This document shows positions 1 through 5,833 of a stretch of DNA of 43,468 nucleotides, piece after piece. Origin of the DNA: Eubacteriaceae bacterium (GTDB lineage: Bacteria; Bacillota; Clostridia; Lachnospirales; Lachnospiraceae). How positions within the stretch are numbered: the first letter of the stretch is position 1; each line of letters opens with the position of its first letter. The stretch is taken from assembly GCA_910574015.1 (NCBI GenBank), contig CAJSYQ010000033.1:1-43468 (forward strand), in the 5' to 3' direction. Below the pieces are notes generated by a model that was not told the DNA's origin, did not search any database, and saw only the letters and a program-made list of their open reading frames with translations. The position numbers and the translations under genes are program-made.

Positions 1-301
1 GCAAACCATTCTTTAAGGATTGGAGAACTTCTCAATAAGCAGGCAAAAATATATGAGGATCTCGGAGTGAAGGTACCAACCTCGTCATGTTAACTCCGAG
101 AATTCAGGATTTAATGAACATGAGTATTTCTCTTTAGATGATGTGATGGCGATAACCGGGGAGAGCCGGGAAGAACTTTTACAGAGGATAGAGCAATGCA
201 GACAGGAATTGATAGAAGCCGGAGAAAGCCCGGACGAGTATTTCAAGCCCATAGAGCCACAGAGGGCGGCAGTCTATTACTTTCCTAACGGTTTGCATTA
301 A
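1..301 (+). pseudogene. partial, frame-broken ORF of unknown function
   Basis: Open from the left edge in frame 1, ending at a TAA at 91-93. The coding-like reading continues in frame 2 from about 92 to the TAA at 299-301 with charged, protein-like sequence (FSLDDVMAITGESREELL and onward). Frame 2 has no good start codon or ribosome site before GTG140/ATG143. I infer one gene disrupted by a frameshift near 70-93, or two overlapping genes. I do not recognise the family. It lies outside the phage gene cluster and probably belongs to the host or another mobile element. Confidence 0.35.
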
Positions 302-313
302 CGGAATTTATTC

Positions 314-342
314 TTGAATTTATCCGGGGATTATGCTATAGT
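314..342 (+). promoter_or_regulatory. sigma-A-type promoter for the convergent antitoxin-like RNA
   Basis: TTGAAT (314-319) and TATAGT (337-342) are separated by exactly 17 bp, giving a predicted start near 349. It fires toward the 3' end of the small toxin-like gene on the other strand, and no ORF follows it. This is what is expected for an antisense regulatory RNA. Confidence 0.55.
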
Positions 343-348
343 ATAGAT

Positions 349-447
349 ACAAAAGAGGAAACAACCGCCCACAAAGTGGTTGACCTCACATGATTAGACG
401 ATAAGCCTACCTGTTCCGCCAAGATACAAGGTAGGCTTATTTATTTT
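349..447 (+). ncRNA. candidate type I antitoxin RNA, convergent with the toxin gene
   Basis: The RNA predicted from the promoter at 314-342 would be about 95-100 nt. It contains a small hairpin (CAACC...GGTTG, 362-382) and ends in the 11-bp inverted repeat at 401-440. It is complementary to the 3' untranslated region of the minus-strand toxin mRNA. Known TxpA/RatA and BsrG/SR4 type loci have the same 3'-overlapping convergent layout. The ends are predicted, not observed. Confidence 0.5.
401..440. terminator. bidirectional terminator shared by toxin and antitoxin RNAs
   Basis: Perfect 11-bp inverted repeat, ATAAGCCTACC (401-411) and GGTAGGCTTAT (430-440), with an 18-nt loop. It lies just beyond the stop codon of the 38-aa minus-strand gene. 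A T-rich tract follows on the plus side. It would stop both convergent transcripts. Confidence 0.65.
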
Positions 448-557
448 CGCTTGTTCCTCTTATCGAGAAAGGCAAGCAACGCTATAACAAAACTACCAAA
501 GGCAATCAGCAGAGCCAATATACCTATGAAAATCGAAATGATTTCAAAAGCTGTCAT
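441..557 (-). CDS. putative holin-like type I toxin peptide, 38 aa
   Basis: ATG at 557 reading down to TAA at 441-443. The peptide starts MTAFEIISIFIGILALLIAF and ends LAFLDKRNKRK: one hydrophobic helix with a basic C-terminus. This matches the Firmicutes putative holin-like toxin family (Hol_Tox; TxpA/BsrG-like), which are membrane-active type I toxins. A strong ribosome site GGGAGGTGG sits at 571-563 and a TATAAT at 658-653 on the same strand. A convergent RNA gene overlaps the 3' end. It was missed by a minimum-length ORF cutoff. Its presence beside the integrase suggests a mobile-element stabilisation locus. Confidence 0.8.
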   Translation of the reverse strand: MTAFEIISIFIGILALLIAFGSFVIALLAFLDKRNKRK

Positions 558-652
558 TTGCGCCACCTCCCTTCTTATGTACTCCGGCGAACCGGGCATG
601 AAGTTTTGGGAGGCTACCACCTTGCAACACGATTGTTCCTCTCTGATATTCT

Positions 653-658
653 ATTATA
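653..658 (-). promoter_or_regulatory. -10 element of the toxin gene
   Basis: A perfect TATAAT on the minus strand about 95 nt upstream of the toxin ATG. The -35 position is poor (CTATGC at 17 bp). The long leader allows the mRNA folding control usual for type I toxins. Confidence 0.4.
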
Positions 659-809
659 GAAACTTGCTAAGTGAAGCATAGCTTCTAAACACCCTAAAAT
701 ACGTTGTTTAAAAAGTGAATAGGAGTAGTAAATGGCAGAGAAATGTAGGTAAATCATATATTATTCATGCATTACTCCTATATCCATATTCCTACACATT
801 CGTAAACAT

Positions 810-837
810 ACACCGAAAATAATATTCAGTTGGAAAG
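810..837 (+). repeat. left copy of a perfect 28-bp inverted repeat
   Basis: Begins ACACCGAAAATAATATTC and ends TTGGAAAG. It is the exact reverse complement of 1102-1129. The two copies enclose the 63-aa minus-strand gene and its terminator. No target-site duplication is evident outside them. Confidence 0.9.
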
Positions 838-879
838 AAAACCCACCCTCGACCGTTTGCAGCAGTTAAGAGTGGGTTT
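836..879 (-). terminator. terminator of the 63-aa gene
   Basis: Arms AACCCACCCTC (about 839-850) and GAGTGGGTTT (870-879) pair with a two-base bulge. On the minus strand the hairpin is followed by TTTTCTTT. It lies directly downstream of the gene ending at 899. Confidence 0.6.
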
Positions 880-898
880 GTATTGTTATTGATATACT

Positions 899-1090
899 TT
901 AAATTGTTTCGGGTTCAGCGAACAAAATACCTGTCTTAAAGCCGTTCTTCGCCGCTTTCTTAGTTTGTTTGATTGCGGCTGCACCATGCGCTTTGGCAAA
1001 ACGCCAAGCTTCAGCAGGATGCGCATCAGTGTATGCATCGGCTTCATTGATTGACATATTCCTGATTTCTTGATTGGTCAATCGAGCCAT
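899..1090 (-). CDS. small conserved-looking protein, unknown function, 63 aa
   Basis: Starts MARLTNQEIRNMSINEADAY and ends KTGILFAEPETI. It is small, soluble, with an alanine/lysine-rich amphipathic middle and no membrane segment. Ribosome site AAAGGAGGAAG lies just upstream (minus strand, about 1105-1095) and overlaps the right 28-bp inverted repeat copy. A terminator follows at 836-879. I do not recognise the family. The flanking inverted repeat suggests a small mobile or invertible cassette. Confidence 0.65.
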   Translation of the reverse strand: MARLTNQEIRNMSINEADAYTDAHPAEAWRFAKAHGAAAIKQTKKAAKNGFKTGILFAEPETI

Positions 1091-1101
1091 AAAACTTCCT
1101 C

Positions 1102-1129
1102 CTTTCCAACTGAATATTATTTTCGGTGT
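1102..1129 (-). repeat. right copy of a perfect 28-bp inverted repeat
   Basis: Exact reverse complement of 810-837. On the minus strand it sits immediately before the ribosome site of the 63-aa gene, so its transcript would carry one arm at the 5' end and the other at the 3' end. Confidence 0.9.
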
Positions 1130-1214
1130 CTATCTCCTCCCGCAACATCGCAGGATATTCTCCTTTCACTCGGTCAGTATACCATATGTTTCAAAAATTC
1201 GCAACTATGACATC

Positions 1215-2450
1215 CTATTTTAATTTTTCAATTTCACTTTTAAGCCAATCGAATTCTCTCTGGGTGTATACCTTTTCTGTAATGTCTGAAATCTTATGAC
1301 CGACCATATATTTGATGGCGTACTCATCTACTCCACATTTCTTTGCCATGGTTACAAAGTGTTTTCTGCCATCGTGCGGACGATGTTCGGGATTTAACCC
1401 AAGTTCAGTACAAATTAGCCCGAAAGCTTTGTTATAACGATTGTACGTCAGTTTTATATTTTTCTTATTACGAACATTTGGGTCAACCCAGTTCAAAAGA
1501 TACTTACTTCCGAGTTCTTCAGCCTCTTTATATTTTCTTTCAACAAGTTGCTTGATTTTGCTATGAATTGGAACGATCCTTTCTGTACCAGCATCTGTTT
1601 TCATACCGCCTTTGAAGGTTCCAGCTTCAAGATCTACATTTTCTAATTCAATTAACCCAAGTTCCTGTGGACGCCATCCAGAATAACATTGTATAAGAAT
1701 TATATCTATGCCTCTTTTATCATTCACATGCTCCCACAGTGATTTCAATTCTTCATCAGAAAAAGCTATGTGTTCTTTTTTGACATTATGACATTCTTTT
1801 ACAACTTCATCTGTAAGCTTAAATGTTCGGGAATAATTCCTATCAACAATTTCGTATTCCAGGGCATAGTCTAAAATTAGATTGAAGAACGACTTAATTT
1901 TGTTTTTCATAGTTGCTGTCGGAGTTCGTTCAGTGCCTTTGACTATAGCAACGCCTTCTTCCATACATCCTTTTATATGTCTGGCTCTAATATCCATTAC
2001 CCTCATGCTATAAACAGACGAACAATATTCCCAGGCATTTTCAACGGCTTTGGTGTCTTTAACTGTTTTTTCATATTCTGGAAGCCATTTATCATAAAGT
2101 TCCTGCATAGTTATGGCTGGCTGTAAATCGTATGGATTTTTGTTATATTCTACGAGTGCTGCATACGCATCATTATATGTAGCAAAGTATGATTCAGGCT
2201 TTAATGGTTTACATATTGGATGTCCTTCAGGTGTTTTGCCAACCGTTATCATAGCTCTAAAAGGATTTCGCAAATTTCTATTTTTAATTTCGCTTATTTG
2301 ACCAAAACCATTTGGCAATCTTCTTCGTTTATTATTTTTGCTTCGAGGTTTACGGACGGTTTTGTCTGGTTGTAGTGGATACCCACAATGAGGACAACTC
2401 AATGCCTTATCACTTACTGGTAGCTCGCATTCCGGACAAGTTGTAAGCAT
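1215..2450 (-). CDS. int: tyrosine-type integrase with N-terminal zinc ribbon
   Basis: 411-aa phage integrase. Residues near 5-25 form a zinc ribbon (CPEC ... CPHC), followed by a basic arm-binding segment (KRRRLPNGFGQI), a SAM-like core-binding domain and a C-terminal catalytic domain. Visible catalytic residues are Arg in GWRPQEL, HDGRKH (H-x-x-R), His in MVGHK and the nucleophile Tyr in KVYTQ. I chose ATG2450 because a GAAAGGAG ribosome site lies about 8 nt upstream. A longer frame to 2501 lacks one. A strong divergent promoter lies upstream (2497-2525). The gene points out toward the presumed left attachment site, the usual position for a prophage integrase. Confidence 0.93.
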   Translation of the reverse strand: MLTTCPECELPVSDKALSCPHCGYPLQPDKTVRKPRSKNNKRRRLPNGFGQISEIKNRNLRNPFRAMITVGKTPEGHPICKPLKPESYFATYNDAYAALVEYNKNPYDLQPAITMQELYDKWLPEYEKTVKDTKAVENAWEYCSSVYSMRVMDIRARHIKGCMEEGVAIVKGTERTPTATMKNKIKSFFNLILDYALEYEIVDRNYSRTFKLTDEVVKECHNVKKEHIAFSDEELKSLWEHVNDKRGIDIILIQCYSGWRPQELGLIELENVDLEAGTFKGGMKTDAGTERIVPIHSKIKQLVERKYKEAEELGSKYLLNWVDPNVRNKKNIKLTYNRYNKAFGLICTELGLNPEHRPHDGRKHFVTMAKKCGVDEYAIKYMVGHKISDITEKVYTQREFDWLKSEIEKLK

Positions 2451-2496
2451 TGTTATATTCTCCTTTCTGTCAAATATAGTTGAAAAGTTATTAGTA

Positions 2497-2525
2497 ATCA
2501 TATATCATGGTGTAGGAATTGTCAA
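2497..2525 (-). promoter_or_regulatory. sigma-A promoter of the integrase
   Basis: On the minus strand TTGACA (2525-2520) and TATGAT (2502-2497) are separated by 17 bp, about 45 nt upstream of the integrase ATG. A 7-bp-arm palindrome overlaps the -35 and spacer. Confidence 0.75.
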
Positions 2526-2533
2526 CTCCTACA
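2511..2533. promoter_or_regulatory. palindromic operator-like site between int and the early genes
   Basis: TGTAGGA (2511-2517) and TCCTACA (2527-2533) form a perfect 7-bp inverted repeat with a 9-bp centre that contains the -35 of the integrase promoter. The position suits a repressor or excisionase site. The binding protein is unknown. Confidence 0.5.
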
Positions 2534-2552
2534 TTCAAAAAAGAGGTGCAGT

Positions 2553-2867
2553 ATGATTAGTAATAATGAGTCAACTTGCCCAAATTGTGGTGGGCAGTTA
2601 AAATATTATGATAAGGTAAATAGAATAATCCGCTCAAAACAAAGAAGTACCAAATGGATAAGAATAAGAAGAATGAAATGTCAAGTATGTGGTGGATTAC
2701 ATAGAGAATTGCCGGGGGATATTTTTCCGTACAAGCAGTATGAGGCGGAAATTATCCGAGGCGTGATTGAGGGGCTTATTACTTGTGAGACTATCGGGTA
2801 TGAGGATTATCCATGTGAAATGACGATGATTCGATGGATATCGCAAAAAATACAACTCCCTTTATGA
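2553..2867 (+). CDS. DUF6431-type zinc-ribbon protein
   Basis: 104 aa with two CxxC pairs: CPNCGG near the start and CQVCGGLHRELP in the middle, followed by PYKQYEAEIIRGVIEG and a DYPCEMTMIRWI segment. This pattern matches the DUF6431 family of Firmicutes mobile elements, which resembles the zinc-binding, DNA-binding part of transposase-associated proteins. Its role is unknown, with DNA binding inferred. It is the first gene divergent from int. Copy A of the 29-bp motif overlaps its last codons. Confidence 0.7.
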   Translation: MISNNESTCPNCGGQLKYYDKVNRIIRSKQRSTKWIRIRRMKCQVCGGLHRELPGDIFPYKQYEAEIIRGVIEGLITCETIGYEDYPCEMTMIRWISQKIQLPL

Positions 2868-2870
2868 AAG
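2842..2870 (+). promoter_or_regulatory. 29-bp motif, copy A
   Basis: CGC at 2842, ACA at 2852, ATG at 2864. Overlaps the end of the DUF6431-type gene and leads into the ribosome site of the 23-aa gene at 2883. Same spacing as eight other copies. Confidence 0.65.
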
Positions 2871-2882
2871 GAGGGTGATACT

Positions 2883-2954
2883 ATGAGTATCAAACAATAT
2901 TTTTGGACTGTTATAGGAAAACTTTTATACAAAATTGGATATTTGAAAGATTGA
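2883..2954 (+). CDS. 23-aa hydrophobic/basic peptide
   Basis: Peptide MSIKQYFWTVIGKLLYKIGY plus LKD. GAAAGGAGG ribosome site with good spacing. It lies between motif copy A and a terminator whose stem starts in the stop codon, so it forms a complete mini-transcription unit. The amphipathic helix could lie on the membrane. Function unknown. Confidence 0.6.
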   Translation: MSIKQYFWTVIGKLLYKIGYLKD

Positions 2955-2980
2955 GTCCTAACAAGGGCTCTTTCTTTTTT
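2953..2980 (+). terminator. intrinsic terminator
   Basis: GAGTCCT/AGGGCTC stem (7 pairs, one G-U) with an ACAA-type loop and a run TTTCTTTTTT. The same stem sequence is reused at 8298-8325. Confidence 0.75.
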
Positions 2981-3057
2981 GCCATTTTTCCACCGAGGTT
3001 GTTTTAACAAAAAGCAGTTCTTATCCTAGAATAGCCGTTGAAAGGAGGTAGACGCAG

Positions 3058-3309
3058 ATGTCTGAAATTATATTTGCAAATGGTTCTGTTCCTGTTGCCG
3101 TTGCCGCAAGGATATACGGAAAAGACGCATCTTGGGTAAGGGCAGGAATTATAGCCGGATGGCTACCAATTGGAAAGGCAACAAGGAATGGGGAGCTTGT
3201 AACGGATATCGAGAAAATGAACTCGAAGTATGGTCGAATCAATTTTTATATTTCGCCCAAAAAACTTTATGAAGATACTGGCTATGTATGGAAAGGAGAG
3301 AAAAAGTGA
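3058..3309 (+). CDS. excisionase-like small DNA-binding protein
   Basis: 83 aa. The N-terminal part (VAVAARIYGKDASWVRAGI) resembles a MerR/excisionase-type helix-turn-helix, followed by GWLPIGKATRNG and a C-terminal YISPKKLYEDTGYVWKG that is conserved in Clostridia phage proteins as I remember them. AAAGGAGG ribosome site upstream. Its position just after int and before the early genes suits an excision or early regulatory role. That role is inferred. Confidence 0.55.
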   Translation: MSEIIFANGSVPVAVAARIYGKDASWVRAGIIAGWLPIGKATRNGELVTDIEKMNSKYGRINFYISPKKLYEDTGYVWKGEKK

Positions 3310-3725
3310 TGTCTACAACAATACATCCGGAAGTTTCGGAAAAGAACAAATACTGGATTGATAAACATAGATACTACGAATTAAAACATTTTTGTTTGCA
3401 ATATCCTTTATGGAAAAAGGAGTATCAGGCATTTGATGGTTATAGCAAGCAACCAGTTGGGAGTGAAGTTGTAACTAATAACAATCGTAGTGATCCGACA
3501 GCAAAATGTGCTGAAAATCAAGAATATTATTTGGACCGAATGAAAATTATTGAGCAGACAGCCATTAAAACCGACAGTATACTCGGGAGTTATATTTTAA
3601 CAGGTGTTACGGAGGGAATTTCATATAACGTGTTGAAATTAAGATATAACGTTCCATGTTGCCGTGATACTTATTACAACTTATACAGACGATTTTTTTG
3701 GCTTCTTAGCCAGGAAAGGAGATAG
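3309..3725 (+). CDS. conserved phage protein, ArpU/RinA-like in size and position
   Basis: 138 aa from ATG3309, which overlaps the previous stop by one base (GTGATG). The frame extends upstream but without a ribosome site. It is rich in Tyr/Trp with a C-terminal region (SILGSYILTGVTEGISYNVLKLRY ... CRDTYYNLYRRFFWLL) resembling the sigma-like C-terminal half of phage late activators, which read a structural repeat ending in a helix-turn-helix. I cannot confirm that family. A translationally coupled regulator is the best guess. Confidence 0.5.
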   Translation: MSTTIHPEVSEKNKYWIDKHRYYELKHFCLQYPLWKKEYQAFDGYSKQPVGSEVVTNNNRSDPTAKCAENQEYYLDRMKIIEQTAIKTDSILGSYILTGVTEGISYNVLKLRYNVPCCRDTYYNLYRRFFWLLSQERR

Positions 3726-3726
3726 C

Positions 3727-3921
3727 GTGATTGTATTACACCGTGCTGTGAAAAAGCTATACCAGTTTAATTGCCCGATATGTGCATCCAAGTTAGAAGC
3801 AACACCAGACGAACTTGTTGATATAGGAAACAAAATTAGTAAGTTTTACTGCCCGGTTTGTCATTCTGAGCGGTATATAAACTGGTGCAATTTGAGAAAG
3901 AAAATCATATATGAAGATTAA
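3727..3921 (+). CDS. small zinc-finger protein, 64 aa
   Basis: GTG start at 3727 after GAAAGGAGATAGC. Two CxxC pairs (CPIC and CPVC) about 30 residues apart make one treble-clef or ribbon zinc site; the tail is basic (NLRKKIIYED). Nucleic-acid binding is inferred. It is coupled to the preceding gene and followed by a weak terminator. Confidence 0.65.
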   Translation: MIVLHRAVKKLYQFNCPICASKLEATPDELVDIGNKISKFYCPVCHSERYINWCNLRKKIIYED

Positions 3922-3925
3922 ACTA

Positions 3926-3956
3926 GAGAGGGGGCCTGTAACGGCTCTTTTCTTTT
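3926..3956 (+). terminator. weak terminator-like hairpin
   Basis: GAGAG/CTC and GCC/GGC segments pair around TGTAAC with a G-rich bulge, followed by TTTTCTTTTAT. It has the same position and T-run as the other intergenic terminators but a poorer stem. Confidence 0.4.
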
Positions 3957-4050
3957 ATATTTTCAGTACGCAGGTGACAGAAAAACATGCTATTTTGATA
4001 TGTGAAAAAATCCTGGGGTGGAATTTTCAGAAAAACTTTTCATTATGTAA

Positions 4051-4079
4051 CGCAGAAATAACAAGTCCTATTATGAAAC
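4051..4079 (+). promoter_or_regulatory. 29-bp motif, copy D
   Basis: CGC at 4051, ACA at 4061, ATG at 4073. It is downstream of the 3926-3956 hairpin and upstream of the gene at 4110. The ATG opens an 11-codon mini-ORF that ends over the next ribosome site. Confidence 0.65.
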
Positions 4080-4109
4080 CATTATTCATCACAGAAAGGA
4101 GAAAATAAG

Positions 4110-4523
4110 ATGGATGAAGAAATTAAAGATTTATTGGATGAGGAAATCAAAAGTCAAATCAATACGATTTCCAGCATGAATGTTGAAGATGATAACTATT
4201 CAAAAGCAATTGATAGTCTTGTCAAACTTCACAAACTGAGAATCGAAGAAACAAAGTCGATTACTGACTTAGAGGATCGAACGTACAAGCGTGAGAATGA
4301 CGAAAAAACTTGCGAATTGAGCGAAGAGATTCGGCAGGAGCAGTTATCAGAACAGAAGAAAGATCGGTATATCAGGATTGGATTGGACGTGGCAGGATTA
4401 TTAGTTCCAATAATGTTCTACTCAGCATGGATGCGGAAAGGGTTTAAATTTGAGGAGACTGGAACATTTACCTCAACAACATTTAGAGGTTTGTTCGGAC
4501 ATTTTAAGCCAACAAGAAGATGA
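4110..4523 (+). CDS. phage protein with coiled coil and one membrane segment
   Basis: 137 aa. Residues 1-90 are acidic and helical (predicted coiled coil), then a hydrophobic stretch IGLDVAGLLVPIMFYSAW near 91-110 and a basic C-terminal tail ending GLFGHFKPTRR. GAAAGGAGA ribosome site. Proteins with this tail are common in Clostridia phages and lack a known role. I infer a membrane-tethered protein. It is followed by a strong terminator. Confidence 0.6.
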   Translation: MDEEIKDLLDEEIKSQINTISSMNVEDDNYSKAIDSLVKLHKLRIEETKSITDLEDRTYKRENDEKTCELSEEIRQEQLSEQKKDRYIRIGLDVAGLLVPIMFYSAWMRKGFKFEETGTFTSTTFRGLFGHFKPTRR

Positions 4524-4542
4524 CAAGGGTTTTACGAACGGC

Positions 4543-4575
4543 GGGATCGTGTGTTTTACACGGTCTCTTCGTTTT
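4543..4575 (+). terminator. intrinsic terminator
   Basis: Ten-pair stem GGGATCGTGT / ACACGGTCTC with a 5-nt GTTTT loop, then TTCGTTTTT. Confidence 0.8.
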
Positions 4576-4577
4576 TC

Positions 4578-4606
4578 CGCAATTTTTACATCACCTTTTA
4601 TGAAAG
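4578..4606 (+). promoter_or_regulatory. 29-bp motif, copy E
   Basis: CGC at 4578, ACA at 4588, ATG at 4600. It starts three bases after the terminator T-run. The ATG opens a 10-codon mini-ORF ending at 4632. Confidence 0.65.
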
Positions 4607-4628
4607 ATGTTAAAGAGCTCTTTATCTC

Positions 4629-4656
4629 TTGACCAGCAACAATCAACATATATAAT
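4629..4656 (+). promoter_or_regulatory. sigma-A promoter for the zinc-ribbon gene
   Basis: TTGACC (4629-4634), 16-bp spacer, perfect TATAAT (4651-4656), 24 nt before the ATG at 4680. This unit has both a host-type promoter and an upstream copy of the 29-bp motif. Confidence 0.65.
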
Positions 4657-4679
4657 TGTAATGGAAAGGAGAGATATTT

Positions 4680-4931
4680 ATGGGCAATAACAATTTCAAT
4701 GATGATTATGAGTGCTATGAATGTGGAGCAAAAATGGAAAAAGCAGATGAGGAAGTTTTAGTTTGTCCTTGCTGCGGACACTCAGTAGATATTGAAGATT
4801 ACTTAACTGAGGGAGAGGATTATGAACAGCTCTACGGAGGACATAGTAGGTATGAAGAAAAAACTTACTGGCACGATAATGAGGAATTTCCGGGCGAAAA
4901 ATATGAAGATGTGTACGGAAATAACGAATAA
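4680..4931 (+). CDS. acidic zinc-ribbon protein, 83 aa
   Basis: Two CxxC knuckles (CYECGAKM and CPCCGHSV) form a zinc ribbon near residues 11-38, followed by a very acidic tyrosine-rich tail. No membrane segment. Strong GAAAGGAGA ribosome site. The acidic tail suggests a protein-binding adaptor or DNA mimic rather than a DNA binder, which is inference only. Confidence 0.65.
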   Translation: MGNNNFNDDYECYECGAKMEKADEEVLVCPCCGHSVDIEDYLTEGEDYEQLYGGHSRYEEKTYWHDNEEFPGEKYEDVYGNNE

Positions 4932-4954
4932 TTGAAAGGGTAATGCTTAAAGAT

Positions 4955-4986
4955 AGGGGTCTAGGGAAACTTAGACTCTTTTCTTT
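4955..4986 (+). terminator. intrinsic terminator
   Basis: Ten-pair stem AGGGGTCTAG / TTAGACTCTT including G-U pairs, loop GGAAAC, then TTCTTTT. The next ribosome site (GGAGG) follows directly. Confidence 0.7.
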
Positions 4987-5002
4987 TGGAGGAAAAAAAT
5001 AT

Positions 5003-5365
5003 ATGCGATATCATTACAAGAAACCGTTATTGTATATGTCAATGTATGGTAAATTATATATCTGTAACCATCCCGTATACAGCAGATGTACCTTATTTGA
5101 GATTGGAGATAAGGGGTTGGCTGTGATACAGCAGAGATTCAAGCAAGACAGCAAGTCTACATATTGGGGTGAGATTGATTCGTGGCTTACGGATGAGTTA
5201 TATTTACATCCAGGATTTAAGGAATATTTTGATAGTCGTGCTGGCGGTTGTACGGACGACGGGTTATATCCAACAGTATCAATAAGACAGATTATGTGGG
5301 CTTTGAAAATGAAACCATTGCCAAGAAAAGTGTGGGAAACATACTTCGATAGAAGAGAAATTTAA
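5003..5365 (+). CDS. small protein of unknown function, 120 aa
   Basis: ATG5003 follows GGAGGAAAAAAATAT. An upstream in-frame ATG at 4943 lies before the terminator and is rejected. The sequence starts MRYHYKKPLLYMSMYGKLYI and is aromatic and basic with HPGFKEYF and TVSIRQIMWALKMKPLP segments. No recognised domain; soluble. Confidence 0.6.
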   Translation: MRYHYKKPLLYMSMYGKLYICNHPVYSRCTLFEIGDKGLAVIQQRFKQDSKSTYWGEIDSWLTDELYLHPGFKEYFDSRAGGCTDDGLYPTVSIRQIMWALKMKPLPRKVWETYFDRREI

Positions 5366-5369
5366 AATT

Positions 5370-5398
5370 CGCAAAATATACAATTCCTTTTATGGAAA
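5370..5398 (+). promoter_or_regulatory. 29-bp motif, copy B
   Basis: CGC at 5370, ACA at 5380, ATG at 5392, upstream of the gene at 5424. The ATG opens a three-codon mini-ORF (MEN). Confidence 0.65.
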
Positions 5399-5423
5399 AC
5401 TAAAAAATGAAAGGAGTTAATGT

Positions 5424-5639
5424 ATGGACGAAATGAAGATAGTATCTAAATTTACGACGGGTATGATTTCAAAGTTATTAAAGATGATGTTACGCAAAAA
5501 GCTTGGTTACGATATAGATATCAAGCTAAATGAGGTGACTGCTAAAATTGATGATGGAAAAACACATATTCATTTGGATGCGGATGCTGAACTTGGGAAA
5601 GAAGAGCTTACAAAAATTCTGAAGAGTATAGGTTTATAA
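5424..5639 (+). CDS. small phage protein, 71 aa, unknown function
   Basis: Starts MDEMKIVSKFTTGMISKLLK with a basic amphipathic N-terminal helix, followed by a beta-rich segment (IDIKLNEVTAKIDDGKTHIHLDADAEL) and a final helix. AAAGGAG ribosome site. The unit is bounded by motif copy B and a terminator. The fold resembles small conserved Clostridia proteins, but I cannot name it. Confidence 0.6.
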   Translation: MDEMKIVSKFTTGMISKLLKMMLRKKLGYDIDIKLNEVTAKIDDGKTHIHLDADAELGKEELTKILKSIGL

Positions 5640-5650
5640 TTGCTGGAAAG

Positions 5651-5680
5651 CGGGGTGCTAATACATCTCGTTTTCTTTTT
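5651..5680 (+). terminator. intrinsic terminator
   Basis: CGGGGTG / CATCTCG stem (7 pairs with two G-U), loop CTAATA, then TTTTCTTTTT. Confidence 0.7.
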
Positions 5681-5681
5681 G

Positions 5682-5710
5682 CGCGAAAATTACAAGTTGT
5701 ATTATGAAGA
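5682..5710 (+). promoter_or_regulatory. 29-bp motif, copy C
   Basis: CGC at 5682, ACA at 5692, ATG at 5704. It begins two bases after a terminator and its end touches the first base pairs of the tRNA-like element. Confidence 0.65.
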
Positions 5711-5785
5711 GACGGAGTTAGCTCAAGTGGTAGAGCGACGGTCATTTCCGACCGTAGGTTATGGGTTCGAGTCCCATGCCCTCTC
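5709..5785 (+). tRNA. tRNA-like element with an 8-nt anticodon loop
   Basis: D arm GCTC/GAGC (5721-5724, 5733-5736), anticodon stem ACGGT/ACCGT (5738-5742, 5751-5755), 5-nt variable region, and a perfect T arm ATGGG-TTCGAGT-CCCAT (5761-5777). The loop CATTTCCG (5743-5750) has 8 nt rather than 7 and no clear U33, so the anticodon is ambiguous. The best acceptor pairing, GAGACGG with CCCTCTC, has one mismatch and needs five linker bases before the D stem. CCA is not encoded and a T-run follows. It may be a degenerate tRNA, a frameshift-suppressor type, or a tRNA mimic. Confidence 0.6.
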
Positions 5786-5833
5786 TTTTTTTGTTTTTCA
5801 CAAAAAAAATAAATTTGAAAGGAGAAAAAGAAA

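Noticed and set aside
720-779. Attachment site core around TAGGAGTA...TACTCCTA
   Set aside because: Imperfect inverted repeat only; the right end of the prophage is not in the window, so no direct repeat can be tested.
810-1129. Insertion sequence
   Set aside because: Terminal inverted repeats are present, but there is no transposase and no target-site duplication.
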